From Streptomyces sp. NRRL S-118 (lineage in GTDB: Bacteria; Actinomycetota; Actinomycetes; Streptomycetales; Streptomycetaceae), in assembly GCF_000716335.1 (NCBI RefSeq), contig NZ_KL591004.1, forward strand, positions 416,036-480,035: a stretch of DNA of 64,000 nt. The letters run 5' to 3'. Shown here one piece after another: positions 9,117 through 17,646 of this stretch. How positions within the stretch are numbered: the first letter of the stretch is position 1; each line of letters starts with the position of its first letter. The notes under the pieces are model-generated. The model worked only from the letters and a program-made list of their open reading frames with translations. It made no database searches and was not told the origin of the DNA. The position numbers and the translations under genes were made by a program.

Positions 9117-9947
9117 GTGACCAGCGAGACCACGAGAACCCTCATCGAGGACGCCTTCGAGCGGCGCTCGGAGCTGACGGAGGACGAACTGCGCGTCCTC
9201 GCCCCGCACATCGAGACCGGACTGGGAGCGCTGGACCGCGGCGAGCTGCGCGCCGCGCGCCCCGTCGACGGCACCTGGCAGGTCGACACCCACGTCAAGA
9301 AGCTGATCCTGCTGTCCTTCCTCACCCGGCGGAACACCGCCGCGGAACGGAACGCCGGCCGGCCGCAGAGCTACGACAAGGTGCCCCTGAAGTTCGAGGA
9401 CTGGCAGGACAGCGACTTCGAGAAGGCGCGGGTGCGCGTCGTCCCGGGCGCGGTCGTCCGGTACGGCGCCCACGTGGCGCCCGGCGCCGTGCTGATGCCC
9501 GGCTTCGTCAACATCGGCGCGTACGTCGGCGCCGGCACGATGATCGACACCTGGGCCACGGTCGGCTCGTGCGCGCAGGTCGGCGAGCGCTGCCACATCT
9601 CGGGCGGCGCCGGCCTGGGCGGCGTCCTGGAACCCATCGGCGACGACCCGGTGGTGATCGAGGACGACGTGTTCGTCGGAGCCCGCAGCGAGATCGCCGA
9701 GGGCGTCCGGGTCCGGCGCGGCGCGGTGATCGCCATGGGCGTGTACCTGGGCCGCGCGACCCCGATCGTGGACCGCGCCACCGGCGAGGTGTTCTACGGC
9801 GAGGTGCCGGAGAACGCCGTGGTCGTCCCGGGCGCACGGGCCGTCGAGGGCCGGCCCGGCCTCTCCGTGTACGCCGCCGTGATCGTCAAGTACGCCGACG
9901 AGCGCACCCGCGGCAAGACCGCGCTGAACGACCTGGTCCGGGACTGA
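9117..9947 (+). CDS. dapD: Tetrahydrodipicolinate N-succinyltransferase, proteobacterial-type DapD (TabB-like)
   Basis: 276 residues from GTG 9117, the length of the Escherichia coli enzyme. Shared landmarks with E. coli DapD run almost end to end: EDAFERRSELT, KKLILLSFL, YDKVPLKFEDW, the hexapeptide left-handed beta-helix (MPGFVNIGAYVGAGTMIDTW), SCAQVGERCHISGGAG, GGVLEP, FVGARSEIAEGV and YAAVIVKYADERTRGK. The reaction is succinyl transfer from succinyl-CoA to tetrahydrodipicolinate. Actinobacteria normally use a clearly different, longer DapD for lysine, so this copy looks horizontally acquired and pathway-specific, like TabB in tabtoxin clusters. It sits 8 bp after the LysA-like gene and 3 bp before the aminotransferase. 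Confidence 0.9.
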   Translation: MTSETTRTLIEDAFERRSELTEDELRVLAPHIETGLGALDRGELRAARPVDGTWQVDTHVKKLILLSFLTRRNTAAERNAGRPQSYDKVPLKFEDWQDSDFEKARVRVVPGAVVRYGAHVAPGAVLMPGFVNIGAYVGAGTMIDTWATVGSCAQVGERCHISGGAGLGGVLEPIGDDPVVIEDDVFVGARSEIAEGVRVRRGAVIAMGVYLGRATPIVDRATGEVFYGEVPENAVVVPGARAVEGRPGLSVYAAVIVKYADERTRGKTALNDLVRD

Positions 9948-9950
9948 CGC

Positions 9951-11135
9951 ATGAGCGACCCCGCGCGCAGCGCCTTCGCCCGGCTGCGGGAACTGCTCGA
10001 CGGCGTTCCCGCACCGGCCGGAGCCGGCCCCGTCCAGCTCCATCTGGGGGAGTCCCGGCTGGCCCGCCCCGCGACGGTGACGCCGCCGTCCCCCGACACC
10101 GAGGGCTGGACCCGCTATCCGCAGCCCGGCGGCCCGGCCGCCCTCCGCGCCGCCTACGCCGACTGGCTGGAGCGCCGGTTCGGCGTGCGGGCCGCCGGCC
10201 CGGGCGGCGTGGCGTTCGAGCCGACGCCGGGCACGAAGCAGGCGGTCGCCGTGGCGATCGCCCTGGCCGTCGCCCGCCGCCGCGGCGGCGACGCTCCCGT
10301 CGTCGTCATGCCCAACCCGTACTACCCGACCTACCGCGCGGCCGCCGAGGCGGCGGGCGCGCGGCCCGCCTACTACACGCTGGACGACCCCGGTGACGTG
10401 ACGCCCGTGGAGGCCGCCGTCCGCGCGGCGGGCGGACGCGCCGCGGCCGTGGTGGTGTGCAACCCCGGCAACCCGCGCGGGGAGGTCCTGCCCGCCCGCT
10501 CCCTGGCCCGGCTGAGCCGGCTCGCCGCGGCGGCCGGGGCCTGGTTGCTGGTCGACGAGTGCTACACGGACGTGTGGCTCGGGGCGGCCCCGCCGGGCTA
10601 CCTCCCGCTCGTCGCCGGAGGCGCCGCGGAGCCCGTGCCCCACCTCGTGCTGCACAGCCTGTCGAAGAGGTCGGGCGCACCCGGCCTGCGCAGCGGGTTC
10701 GTCGCCGGGGACGCCGCGAGCGTGGCCGCCTACGCCGCGTACAACCGCTCCTGCGGGGTGTCGGCGGCCGACCCGGTCGCCGCCGTCGCGGCCGCCCTGT
10801 GGGCGGACGACGCCCATGTGGACGCGGCGCGGCGGGCACTGGCGGCCAACTGGGCCCTCGCGGACGAGCTGCTGCGGGACCTGCCCGGGTACCGCCGTGC
10901 GGAAGCGGGGTTCTTCCTGTGGCTTCCGGTGGCGGACGGCGAGGAGGCGGCCCGGCGCGCCTGGCGGGAAGCGGCCGTCTCCGTCATGCCGGGCCGGTAC
11001 CTCGCCGCCGAGGACCCGGACGGGGCGAACCCCGGCACCGGGTTCGTACGCATCGCGCTCGTCCACGACGTGACGGTCATGCGCGAGGCGCTGACGAGGC
11101 TGCGGGCCGTGTGGGCGCTCACCGCGACGGCGTGA
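9951..11135 (+). CDS. Class I PLP aminotransferase, DapC-like (succinyl-DAP aminotransferase type)
   Basis: 394 residues, fold type I. The PLP lysine is in HSLSKRSGAPGLRSGF at about residue 240. Other family marks are PTPGTKQAVAVAIALA, MPNPYYPTYRAAAEAAGA, the conserved VCNPGNPRGEVL and the PLP-ring contact VDECYTDVW. The SLSKRS-x-x-PG-x-RSGF form is typical of proteobacterial N-succinyldiaminopimelate aminotransferases. The gene follows dapD by 3 bp and precedes a DapE-like hydrolase, so the three reproduce the succinylase branch of lysine synthesis inside the cluster. It probably aminates the succinylated keto intermediate and would match the aminotransferase of tabtoxin clusters (TabD, from memory). 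Confidence 0.88.
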   Translation: MSDPARSAFARLRELLDGVPAPAGAGPVQLHLGESRLARPATVTPPSPDTEGWTRYPQPGGPAALRAAYADWLERRFGVRAAGPGGVAFEPTPGTKQAVAVAIALAVARRRGGDAPVVVMPNPYYPTYRAAAEAAGARPAYYTLDDPGDVTPVEAAVRAAGGRAAAVVVCNPGNPRGEVLPARSLARLSRLAAAAGAWLLVDECYTDVWLGAAPPGYLPLVAGGAAEPVPHLVLHSLSKRSGAPGLRSGFVAGDAASVAAYAAYNRSCGVSAADPVAAVAAALWADDAHVDAARRALAANWALADELLRDLPGYRRAEAGFFLWLPVADGEEAARRAWREAAVSVMPGRYLAAEDPDGANPGTGFVRIALVHDVTVMREALTRLRAVWALTATA

Positions 11136-11173
11136 CACGGGCGCCGGCCAGGCCCGCCGAGGAGAAGAGACCT

Positions 11174-12529
11174 ATGGAAACGATGGAATCCGCGCCGAAG
11201 CCCAGGGCGCAGGGACAGTCACCGGTGTGGCTGGCGCAGCGGCTGATCCGGTTCGACACGGTGAACCCGCCCGGCGACGAAGCCGAATGCGTCCAGTGGA
11301 TACGGGGCGTGCTCGACGGCGCCGGCATCGAGACGCGGATCGTCGCCGCCGACCCGCGCCGCCCCAACCTCGTCGCCCGCTACCCCGGGCGCGGTCTCGA
11401 ACCGCCGCTGCTCCTCCACGCGCACGTCGACGTGGTGCCGGTGGAGGGCCAGACGTGGACCCGGCCGCCCTTCGCGGGCGAGGTGGTGGACGGGGAGCTG
11501 TGGGGCCGCGGCGCCGTCGACATGAAGGGGCAGCTCGCCATGATGCTGTCGGCGCTGCTGCGGATGAGGGCCCGCGGCGACGTACCGGCGGGCGACATCA
11601 TCCTGGCCGTCGTCCCCGACGAGGAGACCGGCAGCGACGTCGGTTCCCGCTTCCTGGTCGAGCGGCACCCGGAGCTCTTCGCCGGGGTGCGGTACGCGAT
11701 CGGGGAGGACGGCGGGGCGGAGCTCGGGCTCGGCCGCCACGCGCGGCTCCACCCCATCGTGGTCGCGGAGAAGCGCACCTGCTGGGTCCGGCTGACCGTG
11801 CGCGGGCCGGGTGGACACGCCTCGCGCGTCGCGCCGGACACCGGCACCGTCAACCGGCTGCGGCGCGTGCTCGAATCGATCTCCGGCGGCGGGCTGGGCA
11901 TCGAGCGGACGCCCGTCGTCGACCGCATGCTCGAGGAGCTCGCCGGCGCCCTGCCCGGCGGTGTCGGCGCACGCATCGAGGCATTCCGCCGCAACCCGGC
12001 GGACCCGGGCGTCCTGGACGGCCTGGACGGGACGACGGTCCGGTACCTGCGCTCCCTCGTGCAGCACACCGTCAGCGCCACGGTGCTGCACGGCGGCACG
12101 GGGACCAACGTGCACCCCACGGAGATCGTGCTGGAGCTCGACGGCCGTGTCCTGCCGGGCGGTTTCACCACCGAGGAGTTCCTCACCCTGCTGCGCCGGC
12201 AGGTGGGCGCCGACCTGGACCTGGAGCTGTTCGTGGAGGGCGAGATCAGCCCGCCCCCGCGGCTCGACGCGTTCTACGACCGGCTCGCCGCGGTGCTGCG
12301 GTCCCGGGACCCCGAGGGGATCCCCCTGCCGGTGGTGACCACGGCGTCCACCGACGCGCGGCTCTTCAGCAGCCGGCTGGGGATCCAGTGCTTCGGCTGG
12401 ATGCCGCTGCGGCACGGCCCCGACGTCGTCTACCGCGACCGTCTGCACTGCCCCGACGAACGCATCGGGGTCGAGGCCCTCGAATTCGGCGCGGAGTGCT
12501 TCCACGCCCTGCTGTCCGGCGGTCCGTGA
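11174..12529 (+). CDS. M20 family metallohydrolase, DapE/ArgE-like desuccinylase
   Basis: 451 residues from ATG 11174 (GAGGAGAAGAG site). The zinc ligands of the M20 family are visible: HAHVDVVP (about residue 82), GRGAVDMKGQLAMM (bridging Asp), PDEETGSDVGS (catalytic Glu and ligand Glu), GEDGGAELG and a C-terminal LRHGPDVVY histidine. The dimerisation domain lies between about residues 195 and 320 (VRGPGGHASR start). Family members remove acyl groups from amino acids, as in succinyl-diaminopimelate desuccinylase. It closes the visible operon and would release the N-succinyl group introduced by the dapD product. The protein is about 70 residues longer than E. coli DapE, closer to ArgE/DapE family M20 peptidases. 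Confidence 0.85.
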   Translation: METMESAPKPRAQGQSPVWLAQRLIRFDTVNPPGDEAECVQWIRGVLDGAGIETRIVAADPRRPNLVARYPGRGLEPPLLLHAHVDVVPVEGQTWTRPPFAGEVVDGELWGRGAVDMKGQLAMMLSALLRMRARGDVPAGDIILAVVPDEETGSDVGSRFLVERHPELFAGVRYAIGEDGGAELGLGRHARLHPIVVAEKRTCWVRLTVRGPGGHASRVAPDTGTVNRLRRVLESISGGGLGIERTPVVDRMLEELAGALPGGVGARIEAFRRNPADPGVLDGLDGTTVRYLRSLVQHTVSATVLHGGTGTNVHPTEIVLELDGRVLPGGFTTEEFLTLLRRQVGADLDLELFVEGEISPPPRLDAFYDRLAAVLRSRDPEGIPLPVVTTASTDARLFSSRLGIQCFGWMPLRHGPDVVYRDRLHCPDERIGVEALEFGAECFHALLSGGP

Positions 12530-12865
12530 CGGGGCAGCCGGTGACGCGGGAGGCCGTGACCGGCGGCTCCGTGACCCGCGGACCGTGATCGGGTGCCTCC
12601 CCGGCAGGGCCGCCGGCCGGTCCGGGGGGCCACGGCCGTCCTTTGATCCGAGAAGATGTCATCCCGGATTGTCCGACTGGATATCAACCGCCGAGCAGGC
12701 AAGATTTTCAGCCATCGCTGGAGGGGCTTGCAGAACCGATAAAACCCCGGGGGGTCCCCCGTGCGGACCAACATGCTCACTCGTATGCCGCGCACCTGGG
12801 GGACCTGCCGGAGCGTTAGGTGGAATATGACGCCCACCTGTCCAGCAGTCCCGTCTGAAGGGCAC
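12530..12865. other. Intergenic stretch after the biosynthetic cluster
   Basis: No convincing gene. There is a run of near-repeated GTGAC-containing words at 12,526-12,585 and a short AT-richer stretch at 12,650-12,740, which probably holds the promoter of the next small gene. A GTG at 12,761 could extend the following frame upstream, but the peptide it adds is not protein-like. Confidence 0.4.
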
Positions 12866-13123
12866 GTGCTGACGAATGGCCGACGCCTTCCGGCCCGCGT
12901 GCCCATGGGTGAATTCACCTATACGCCCGCGCCCGCAGCACTCTTCTTCTGCGGTCCCGGCAGGCGCTCCTGGAGTCCGGCCGAGCGGATCGCCCTCACC
13001 TGGTCCACCCCGGTGCTGGAGGAATTCATCGAGGCAATGGACCGGATCGAAGAGGACTTCGAGCGATCATGGGGCCGCGCCGGCTCCGGAAAAGATCAAG
13101 GTCCGTCGGACGGATCGGCCTGA
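12866..13123 (+). CDS. Small hypothetical protein
   Basis: About 85 residues from GTG 12866. The start is uncertain: GTG 12761 upstream and GTG 12899 or ATG 12905 are alternatives. The readable core is GEFTYTPAPAALFFCGPGRRSWSPAERIALTW followed by an amphipathic acidic helix (EEFIEAMDRIEEDFERSW). I recognise no family. Its stop lies 6 bp before the start of the next gene on the same strand, so the two are probably co-transcribed. Confidence 0.45.
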   Translation: MLTNGRRLPARVPMGEFTYTPAPAALFFCGPGRRSWSPAERIALTWSTPVLEEFIEAMDRIEEDFERSWGRAGSGKDQGPSDGSA

Positions 13124-13129
13124 ACTCCT

Positions 13130-14005
13130 GTGCATGAATTCCACCGAGGATATCCGACCGGAAGTTACGACTTCGACCCCCGCGCCGATCTTGTTACGGG
13201 AACGGCGGATCCGTACCAGGAAGCCTTCCGCGTTCCCGAACCCCGGCCGCCCTACGGGCCGGCGGATCCGCCCTGGGACCCCACGGAGGAACTCGCGTTC
13301 CTGCTCCAGGACGCCATCGCGGCGGAGGAGCGGACCCCGCGTCCCGCACCGGCTCCCGCACCGCACGAGACCGCGCCCGGTCACGGCCCGCCGGCGGACC
13401 TCGACCGGATCACCGCGACGCTGCCCCCGATCCGGTCCGCCGGCGCCGGCCACCGCAAGACGCGCGAGTGGTCGCTGACCTGGCTGCGCATCGCCAGCTT
13501 CTGCCTCGCCGCGCTGGCGGGTGCCATCGTCTCCATGGTCAGCGTCTTCGGCGGGGTGGTCACCTACGACCCCCTCCGGCACATCGCCGAGGCCCACAAC
13601 AGCAGTGCGGTGGTGAGCTGGTGGCCCCTGCTGATCTACGGGCCGTGGCTGGTCGCCTCCCTCTCGGTGCTGCGTGCCGCTCTCCACCAGCGCAGGGCCG
13701 CCCACTCCTGGGCGGTCGTCCTGCTGTTCTCCGCGATGGCCATGCTCCTGTGCGTCGCCCAGGCGCCGAGGACCGTCACCGCCGCGGCGGCCGCCGCGCT
13801 GCCGGCCCTCGCCTCGCTGGCCTGTTTCCAGCAACTGGTGCGCCAGATCACGCTGATCAGGCCACCCCGCCAGGCCGCCCCCAGGCACCGCAGCGCCTCG
13901 CCGTCCGCAGGGCTCACCTCCGGCCCCGCCCCCGCTCCGGACCGGACCGCCGTCCCGGCCGCCCGGCAGCCCGGCGCGTCCCTGGCCGGGGAGGCCGGAC
14001 GGTGA
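13130..14005 (+). CDS. DUF2637-like (SpdB-type) membrane protein
   Basis: 291 residues from GTG 13130. An N-terminal Pro-rich cytoplasmic part (about residues 1-110) precedes four hydrophobic helices: LRIASFCLAALAGAIVSMVSVFG, WWPLLIYGPWLVASLSVLRAAL, WAVVLLFSAMAMLLCVA and TAAAAAALPALASLACF. A basic Pro-rich tail follows. The arrangement with WWPLLIYGPWLVAS after the first helix is that of the DUF2637 family, common in Streptomyces chromosomes and on conjugative elements (Spd proteins). Here there is no transfer gene nearby. The function is unknown. Confidence 0.65.
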   Translation: MHEFHRGYPTGSYDFDPRADLVTGTADPYQEAFRVPEPRPPYGPADPPWDPTEELAFLLQDAIAAEERTPRPAPAPAPHETAPGHGPPADLDRITATLPPIRSAGAGHRKTREWSLTWLRIASFCLAALAGAIVSMVSVFGGVVTYDPLRHIAEAHNSSAVVSWWPLLIYGPWLVASLSVLRAALHQRRAAHSWAVVLLFSAMAMLLCVAQAPRTVTAAAAAALPALASLACFQQLVRQITLIRPPRQAAPRHRSASPSAGLTSGPAPAPDRTAVPAARQPGASLAGEAGR

Positions 14006-14047
14006 CCGGCCGGCCGGGCGGCGGGCCCGGGAACCCGCGCCCGGTCG

Positions 14048-14671
14048 TCACGGGCTCACCGAGCGCCAGATGCGGTCCGGCAGGGTGCGGGCAGCCTCCT
14101 CCAGGTCGACGTCCCCGACGGAGAGCCACCGGCGGGCCACGCCGACCACCGGGCCGAGGACGAGGGACTCCACCAGCGGCTCGGGGAGCGGCGCCAGTTC
14201 ACCCGACTCGACCCGGCCGCGGATCCAGGCGGCGACCGGTGACAGCCGCGCCTCCTGGGAGTCCCTGATCCGTCCGGCGTGGGCCATGGTGTACCGGTCC
14301 GCGGTGGCGGAGTGCATCAGCCTCGCCGCGTCGGGATGGTCCCGGACGAACTCCAGGTAGGTCCGGACGACGGCACGGATGCCCGATCGTGCGGTACGGG
14401 TCCGCCCCAGCGCCGCGACCAGTTCGTCCAGCAGCCGCCCCACCCAGCGCAGCGCGAGCGCGGTGACGAGGCCGTCGAGGCTGCCGAAGTGGTGGTAGAG
14501 ACTGCCCGGGCTGACGCCGCTCGCCCCCGTGATGGCGCTGACGGTGAGGCCCTGCTCGCCGGATGCGGCGTAGACGTCCAGCGCCGGACCGGCGGGCGCC
14601 GGCGGGTTTCCGGTGTGACGGCAACCTTTTCCGCGGCGGCTGCGACCAGGGGGTGACCGAACCACCCCCAC
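14048..14671 (-). CDS. TetR-family transcriptional regulator
   Basis: 207 residues if the ATG at 14671 is used. The helix-turn-helix is clear: GLTVSAITGASGVSPGSLYHHFGSLDGLVTAL at about residues 42-73. The all-helical ligand domain follows. The first 30 residues are not TetR-like, so the true start may be slightly different, but no better start codon with a ribosome site is visible. The gene is divergent from the pectate lyase/pectinesterase gene, with start codons only about 20 bp apart. It is therefore a good candidate for control of that gene, although TetR regulators of pectinases are not a well-known pairing. Confidence 0.8.
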   Translation of the reverse strand: MGVVRSPPGRSRRGKGCRHTGNPPAPAGPALDVYAASGEQGLTVSAITGASGVSPGSLYHHFGSLDGLVTALALRWVGRLLDELVAALGRTRTARSGIRAVVRTYLEFVRDHPDAARLMHSATADRYTMAHAGRIRDSQEARLSPVAAWIRGRVESGELAPLPEPLVESLVLGPVVGVARRWLSVGDVDLEEAARTLPDRIWRSVSP

Positions 14672-14691
14672 AGTCGAAACGGACGCACTTC

Positions 14692-16776
14692 GTGAGTGAC
14701 AACCGCAGCAAGGCCCGGCACCGCCGGCGGAGGCCGGCCCTGGTCGCCGGAGTCCCGCTGGCCCTGATCGCCGCCGGGGCGCTGGCCTACGGCACCGTCT
14801 TCGGCCTGTTCGGCGAGGACGCGCAGCCGCACGCGTCGGCCGCGGGCGCCGTACCGGCCTGGGCCACCGAGGCCGCCGACGGCTTCGCGTCGGTCGACGC
14901 GCTGGGGCAGAAGGGCACGTACGGCGGGCGCGGCGGGCGGACCGTCACCGTCCGGACCCTCGCCGATCTGGAGAAGTACGCGACCGCGGCGGAGCCGTAC
15001 GTCATCGTCGTCGCCGGCACCATCCGGATGGACCCGGTCGGCAAGGAGATCAAGGTCGCCTCCGACAAGACGATCGTCGGCTCGGGGACCTCGGGGCACA
15101 TCGTCGGTGGCGGCTTCTTCCTCGGCCCCGGTGTGCACAACGTCATCCTCCGGAACCTGACGATCCGGGACGCGTACCAGGGCATCTGGAACGACAAGGA
15201 CCACGACTTCGACGCCGTGCAGATGGACGGCGCGCACCACGTGTGGATCGACCACAACGACCTGCGGCACATGGCCGACGGGCTCATCGACATCCGCAAG
15301 GACAGCACCTACGTGACGGTGTCCTGGAACAAGCTGAGCAACAACAACAAGACCTTCGGCATCGGCTGGACCGGGAACGTCACCACCGACCTGACGGTCC
15401 ACCACAACTGGTTCCGCGAGACCGAGCAGCGCAACCCGTCCACGGACAACGCCGCCCACGCGCACCTGTACAACAACTACCTCCAGGACGAGCCGGGGAC
15501 GGCCATCACCGCCGCGTACGGCAACTACGCCCGCGGCAGGACCAGGATGGTGCTGGAGAACTCCTACTTCGACGGCCTGCGGAACCCCGTCACCCGGGAC
15601 GCCACCGCCGCCCTCGTCCAGCGCGGCAACGTCTTCTCCCGCACCAGCGGCCGCAACGAGAGCGGGGGCGGCCCGGCGTTCGACCCGAAGGCGTACTACC
15701 GCTACACCCTCGACCGGGCAGCCGACGTCCCGGCGCTGCTCAGGGCCGGTGCCGGGCCCCGCCCCTCCATCGGTACGACGACCACGACCACGACCACGGC
15801 CTCCGCAGCCGCGGCCCCGGCCGTGATCACGGTGGCCAAGGACGGCAGCGGCCGGTACACCAGCATCCAGAAGGCCGTCGACGCGGTCCCCGCGGGCAAC
15901 GCCTCCCGCGTGGTGATCCAGGTGAAGCCGGGCACGTACCGCGAGACCGTGAAGGTGCCGTCCACCAAGCCGCACATCACCCTCCAGGGCTCGGGCCCGA
16001 GCCGCAAGGACACCGTCATCGTGTACGGCAACGCGGCGGGCACCCCCAGGCCCGGCGGCTCGGGCACCTACGGCACCGGCGGCAGCGCCACCGTCGCCGT
16101 CGAGGCCGACGACTTCCAGGCCCGCAACCTCACCATCGCCAACGACTTCGACGAGGCCCGCAACCAGCACCTCAACGGCCACCAGGCGGTGGCGCTGCGG
16201 ACCGCGGCCGACAAGGTGCTCCTCGACGGCATCATCGTCGACGGCGACCAGGACACCCTGCTGCTGGACACCGCGGCCAAGGACCGGCAGGGCCGTGTGT
16301 ACGTGACCCGCTCCTACATCACCGGCAACGTCGACTTCGTCTTCGGCCGGGCCACCGCGGTGATCGACCGGTCGGTGCTGACGCTGAAGAAGCGCTGGGA
16401 CGGCACCGCCGCCGGCTGGATCACCGCGCCCAGCACCCCCGCGGGCCGCAAGGGCTTCCTGATCAACCGGTCCGTCGTGAACGGCGACGTGCCCGCGAGG
16501 ACCTTCCACCTGGGCCGCCCCTGGCACGCGGGCGGCGACGCCTCCCTCGACCCGCAGGCCACCGTCCGCGACACCACCCTGAGCGCCGCCGTCCGGCCCG
16601 CGCCCTGGACCGACATGGGCGGGTTCTCCTGGAAGGCGGACCGGTTCGCCGAGTACCGGAACACCGGCCCGGGCGCCGGCCCCGCGTCCGCCGACCGCCC
16701 ACACCTGAGCGACGCCCGCGCCGCGGCGCAGGAGGTCGCCGACTGGCTGGGCGACTGGACCCCGTCGGCGTCCTGA
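14692..16776 (+). CDS. Secreted bifunctional pectate lyase (PL1) - pectinesterase (CE8)
   Basis: 694 residues from GTG 14692. A basic N-terminus and hydrophobic helix (LVAGVPLALIAAGALAYGTVF) form a signal peptide or anchor. Residues about 60-355 are a PL1 pectate lyase (TYGGRGGRTVTVRTLADL, VGSGTSGHIVGGG, HVWIDHNDL, VHHNWFRETEQRNP). A Thr/Ala linker with eight threonines leads to a CE8 pectin methylesterase, about 370-680. That domain has KPGTYRETVKVP, LNGHQAVALRTAADK, GDQDTLLLD (catalytic Asp), TGNVDFVFGRATAVID (second Asp) and LGRPWHAGG (Arg). De-esterification by CE8 exposes polygalacturonate to the lyase, so the fusion couples consecutive steps of pectin breakdown outside the cell. Confidence 0.92.
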   Translation: MSDNRSKARHRRRRPALVAGVPLALIAAGALAYGTVFGLFGEDAQPHASAAGAVPAWATEAADGFASVDALGQKGTYGGRGGRTVTVRTLADLEKYATAAEPYVIVVAGTIRMDPVGKEIKVASDKTIVGSGTSGHIVGGGFFLGPGVHNVILRNLTIRDAYQGIWNDKDHDFDAVQMDGAHHVWIDHNDLRHMADGLIDIRKDSTYVTVSWNKLSNNNKTFGIGWTGNVTTDLTVHHNWFRETEQRNPSTDNAAHAHLYNNYLQDEPGTAITAAYGNYARGRTRMVLENSYFDGLRNPVTRDATAALVQRGNVFSRTSGRNESGGGPAFDPKAYYRYTLDRAADVPALLRAGAGPRPSIGTTTTTTTTASAAAAPAVITVAKDGSGRYTSIQKAVDAVPAGNASRVVIQVKPGTYRETVKVPSTKPHITLQGSGPSRKDTVIVYGNAAGTPRPGGSGTYGTGGSATVAVEADDFQARNLTIANDFDEARNQHLNGHQAVALRTAADKVLLDGIIVDGDQDTLLLDTAAKDRQGRVYVTRSYITGNVDFVFGRATAVIDRSVLTLKKRWDGTAAGWITAPSTPAGRKGFLINRSVVNGDVPARTFHLGRPWHAGGDASLDPQATVRDTTLSAAVRPAPWTDMGGFSWKADRFAEYRNTGPGAGPASADRPHLSDARAAAQEVADWLGDWTPSAS

Positions 16777-16871
16777 ACCCCCCGCCCGGCGGCGTCCGCT
16801 TCCGCGGCGGGCGGCCGTCGGGGAGTGGGTCCGGGGCTGCGGTCCGGGGCTGCGGTCCGGGGCGGTTCGGG

Positions 16872-16914
16872 GCGGTTCGGGGGTGAGGTCCGCTCCGCGG
16901 GACCCCCGAACCGC
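16872..16914 (+). terminator. Factor-independent terminator-like hairpin
   Basis: A perfect 13-bp inverted repeat (GCGGTTCGGGGGT at 16,872-16,884, complement at 16,902-16,914) about 95 bp behind the pectinase stop, without a clear T-tract, as is usual in Streptomyces. The rest of 16,777-17,113 has short direct repeats (TCCGGGGCTGCGG twice at about 16,828-16,860) and no gene. Confidence 0.55.
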
Positions 16915-17113
16915 AGCCGATCGCGTTCACCGCGCGGTCGTCCGCCCGGCGTCGTGATCACCGCACCTGAGCCGCCCGCCAGACCGTCACCTGCACCACG
17001 AGCAGCAGCCTGAGCGGCGGCTACCGGGGGCGACGGAGGGGGACCCGTACGGTCGGCGACCGGTGTGCGCTGCGCGTCGCGCTCGGGACCGCGCCGCGGC
17101 TCGGGACCGCGCC

Positions 17114-17515
17114 TCAGACCGCCAGAGGAACCTGCTCGCCCTCCACCGGGTTCCGGTAGTGCTCCCAGATCTGGTTCAGCTCGTGCTGGTAGTAGAGCGA
17201 GTGGAGACTGAACAAGAACACCAGGATCAACCCGATCCACGGGTTGCACGTGGGCTGCATCCCTGCCGACCTCTGCATGCGGGCAATGCGTTGACCGGTG
17301 TTGAAGACCGACACGAAGGGCGGCACGATCACCAACGCGCCGATCGTGATGGCCACCACGGCCAGGCCCGGACTGACCTCGATCCGCTGATCGAAGTCGC
17401 GGGCCTCGCGATTCACCTTGTAGTACCAGACAAGGTGATAGATGCCGAGCGTGATGAGCGGCCAGACGAGCCAGACGAGAAATACGTTGCGGGGTTTGCC
17501 AGCGTGACCGGACAC
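17114..17515 (-). CDS. DUF4234-type small membrane protein
   Basis: 133 residues. The start is GTG 17515, chosen because a strong GAGGAGG site lies six bases before it; an ATG at 17545 is weaker. Helices PRNVFLVWLVWPLITLGIYHLVWYYKVN, LAVVAITIGALVIVPPFVSVF and PWIGLILVFLFSLHSLYY are separated by short loops. The W-x-TLGIYHLVWYYKVNREAR pattern is that of DUF4234 proteins. The function is unknown. It faces away from the pectinase and ends convergently with it. Confidence 0.75.
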   Translation of the reverse strand: MSGHAGKPRNVFLVWLVWPLITLGIYHLVWYYKVNREARDFDQRIEVSPGLAVVAITIGALVIVPPFVSVFNTGQRIARMQRSAGMQPTCNPWIGLILVFLFSLHSLYYQHELNQIWEHYRNPVEGEQVPLAV

Positions 17516-17646
17516 GGCACACCTCCTCTTCCTCCAGTCCATCACGACGAGCTGGATGGCGCGCGTTCCGCGAGGCGGCCGCCCCCGGCCCCGCGCTCAC
17601 GCAGACGGGCCCGTCCCCATGGATCTGCAGGCCAGGACGGCAGCCG

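Noticed and set aside
14317..16704. Long minus-strand open frame opposite the pectinase
   Set aside because: Shadow of a high-GC coding region; composition is Gly/Val/Arg/Asp-rich with no motif.
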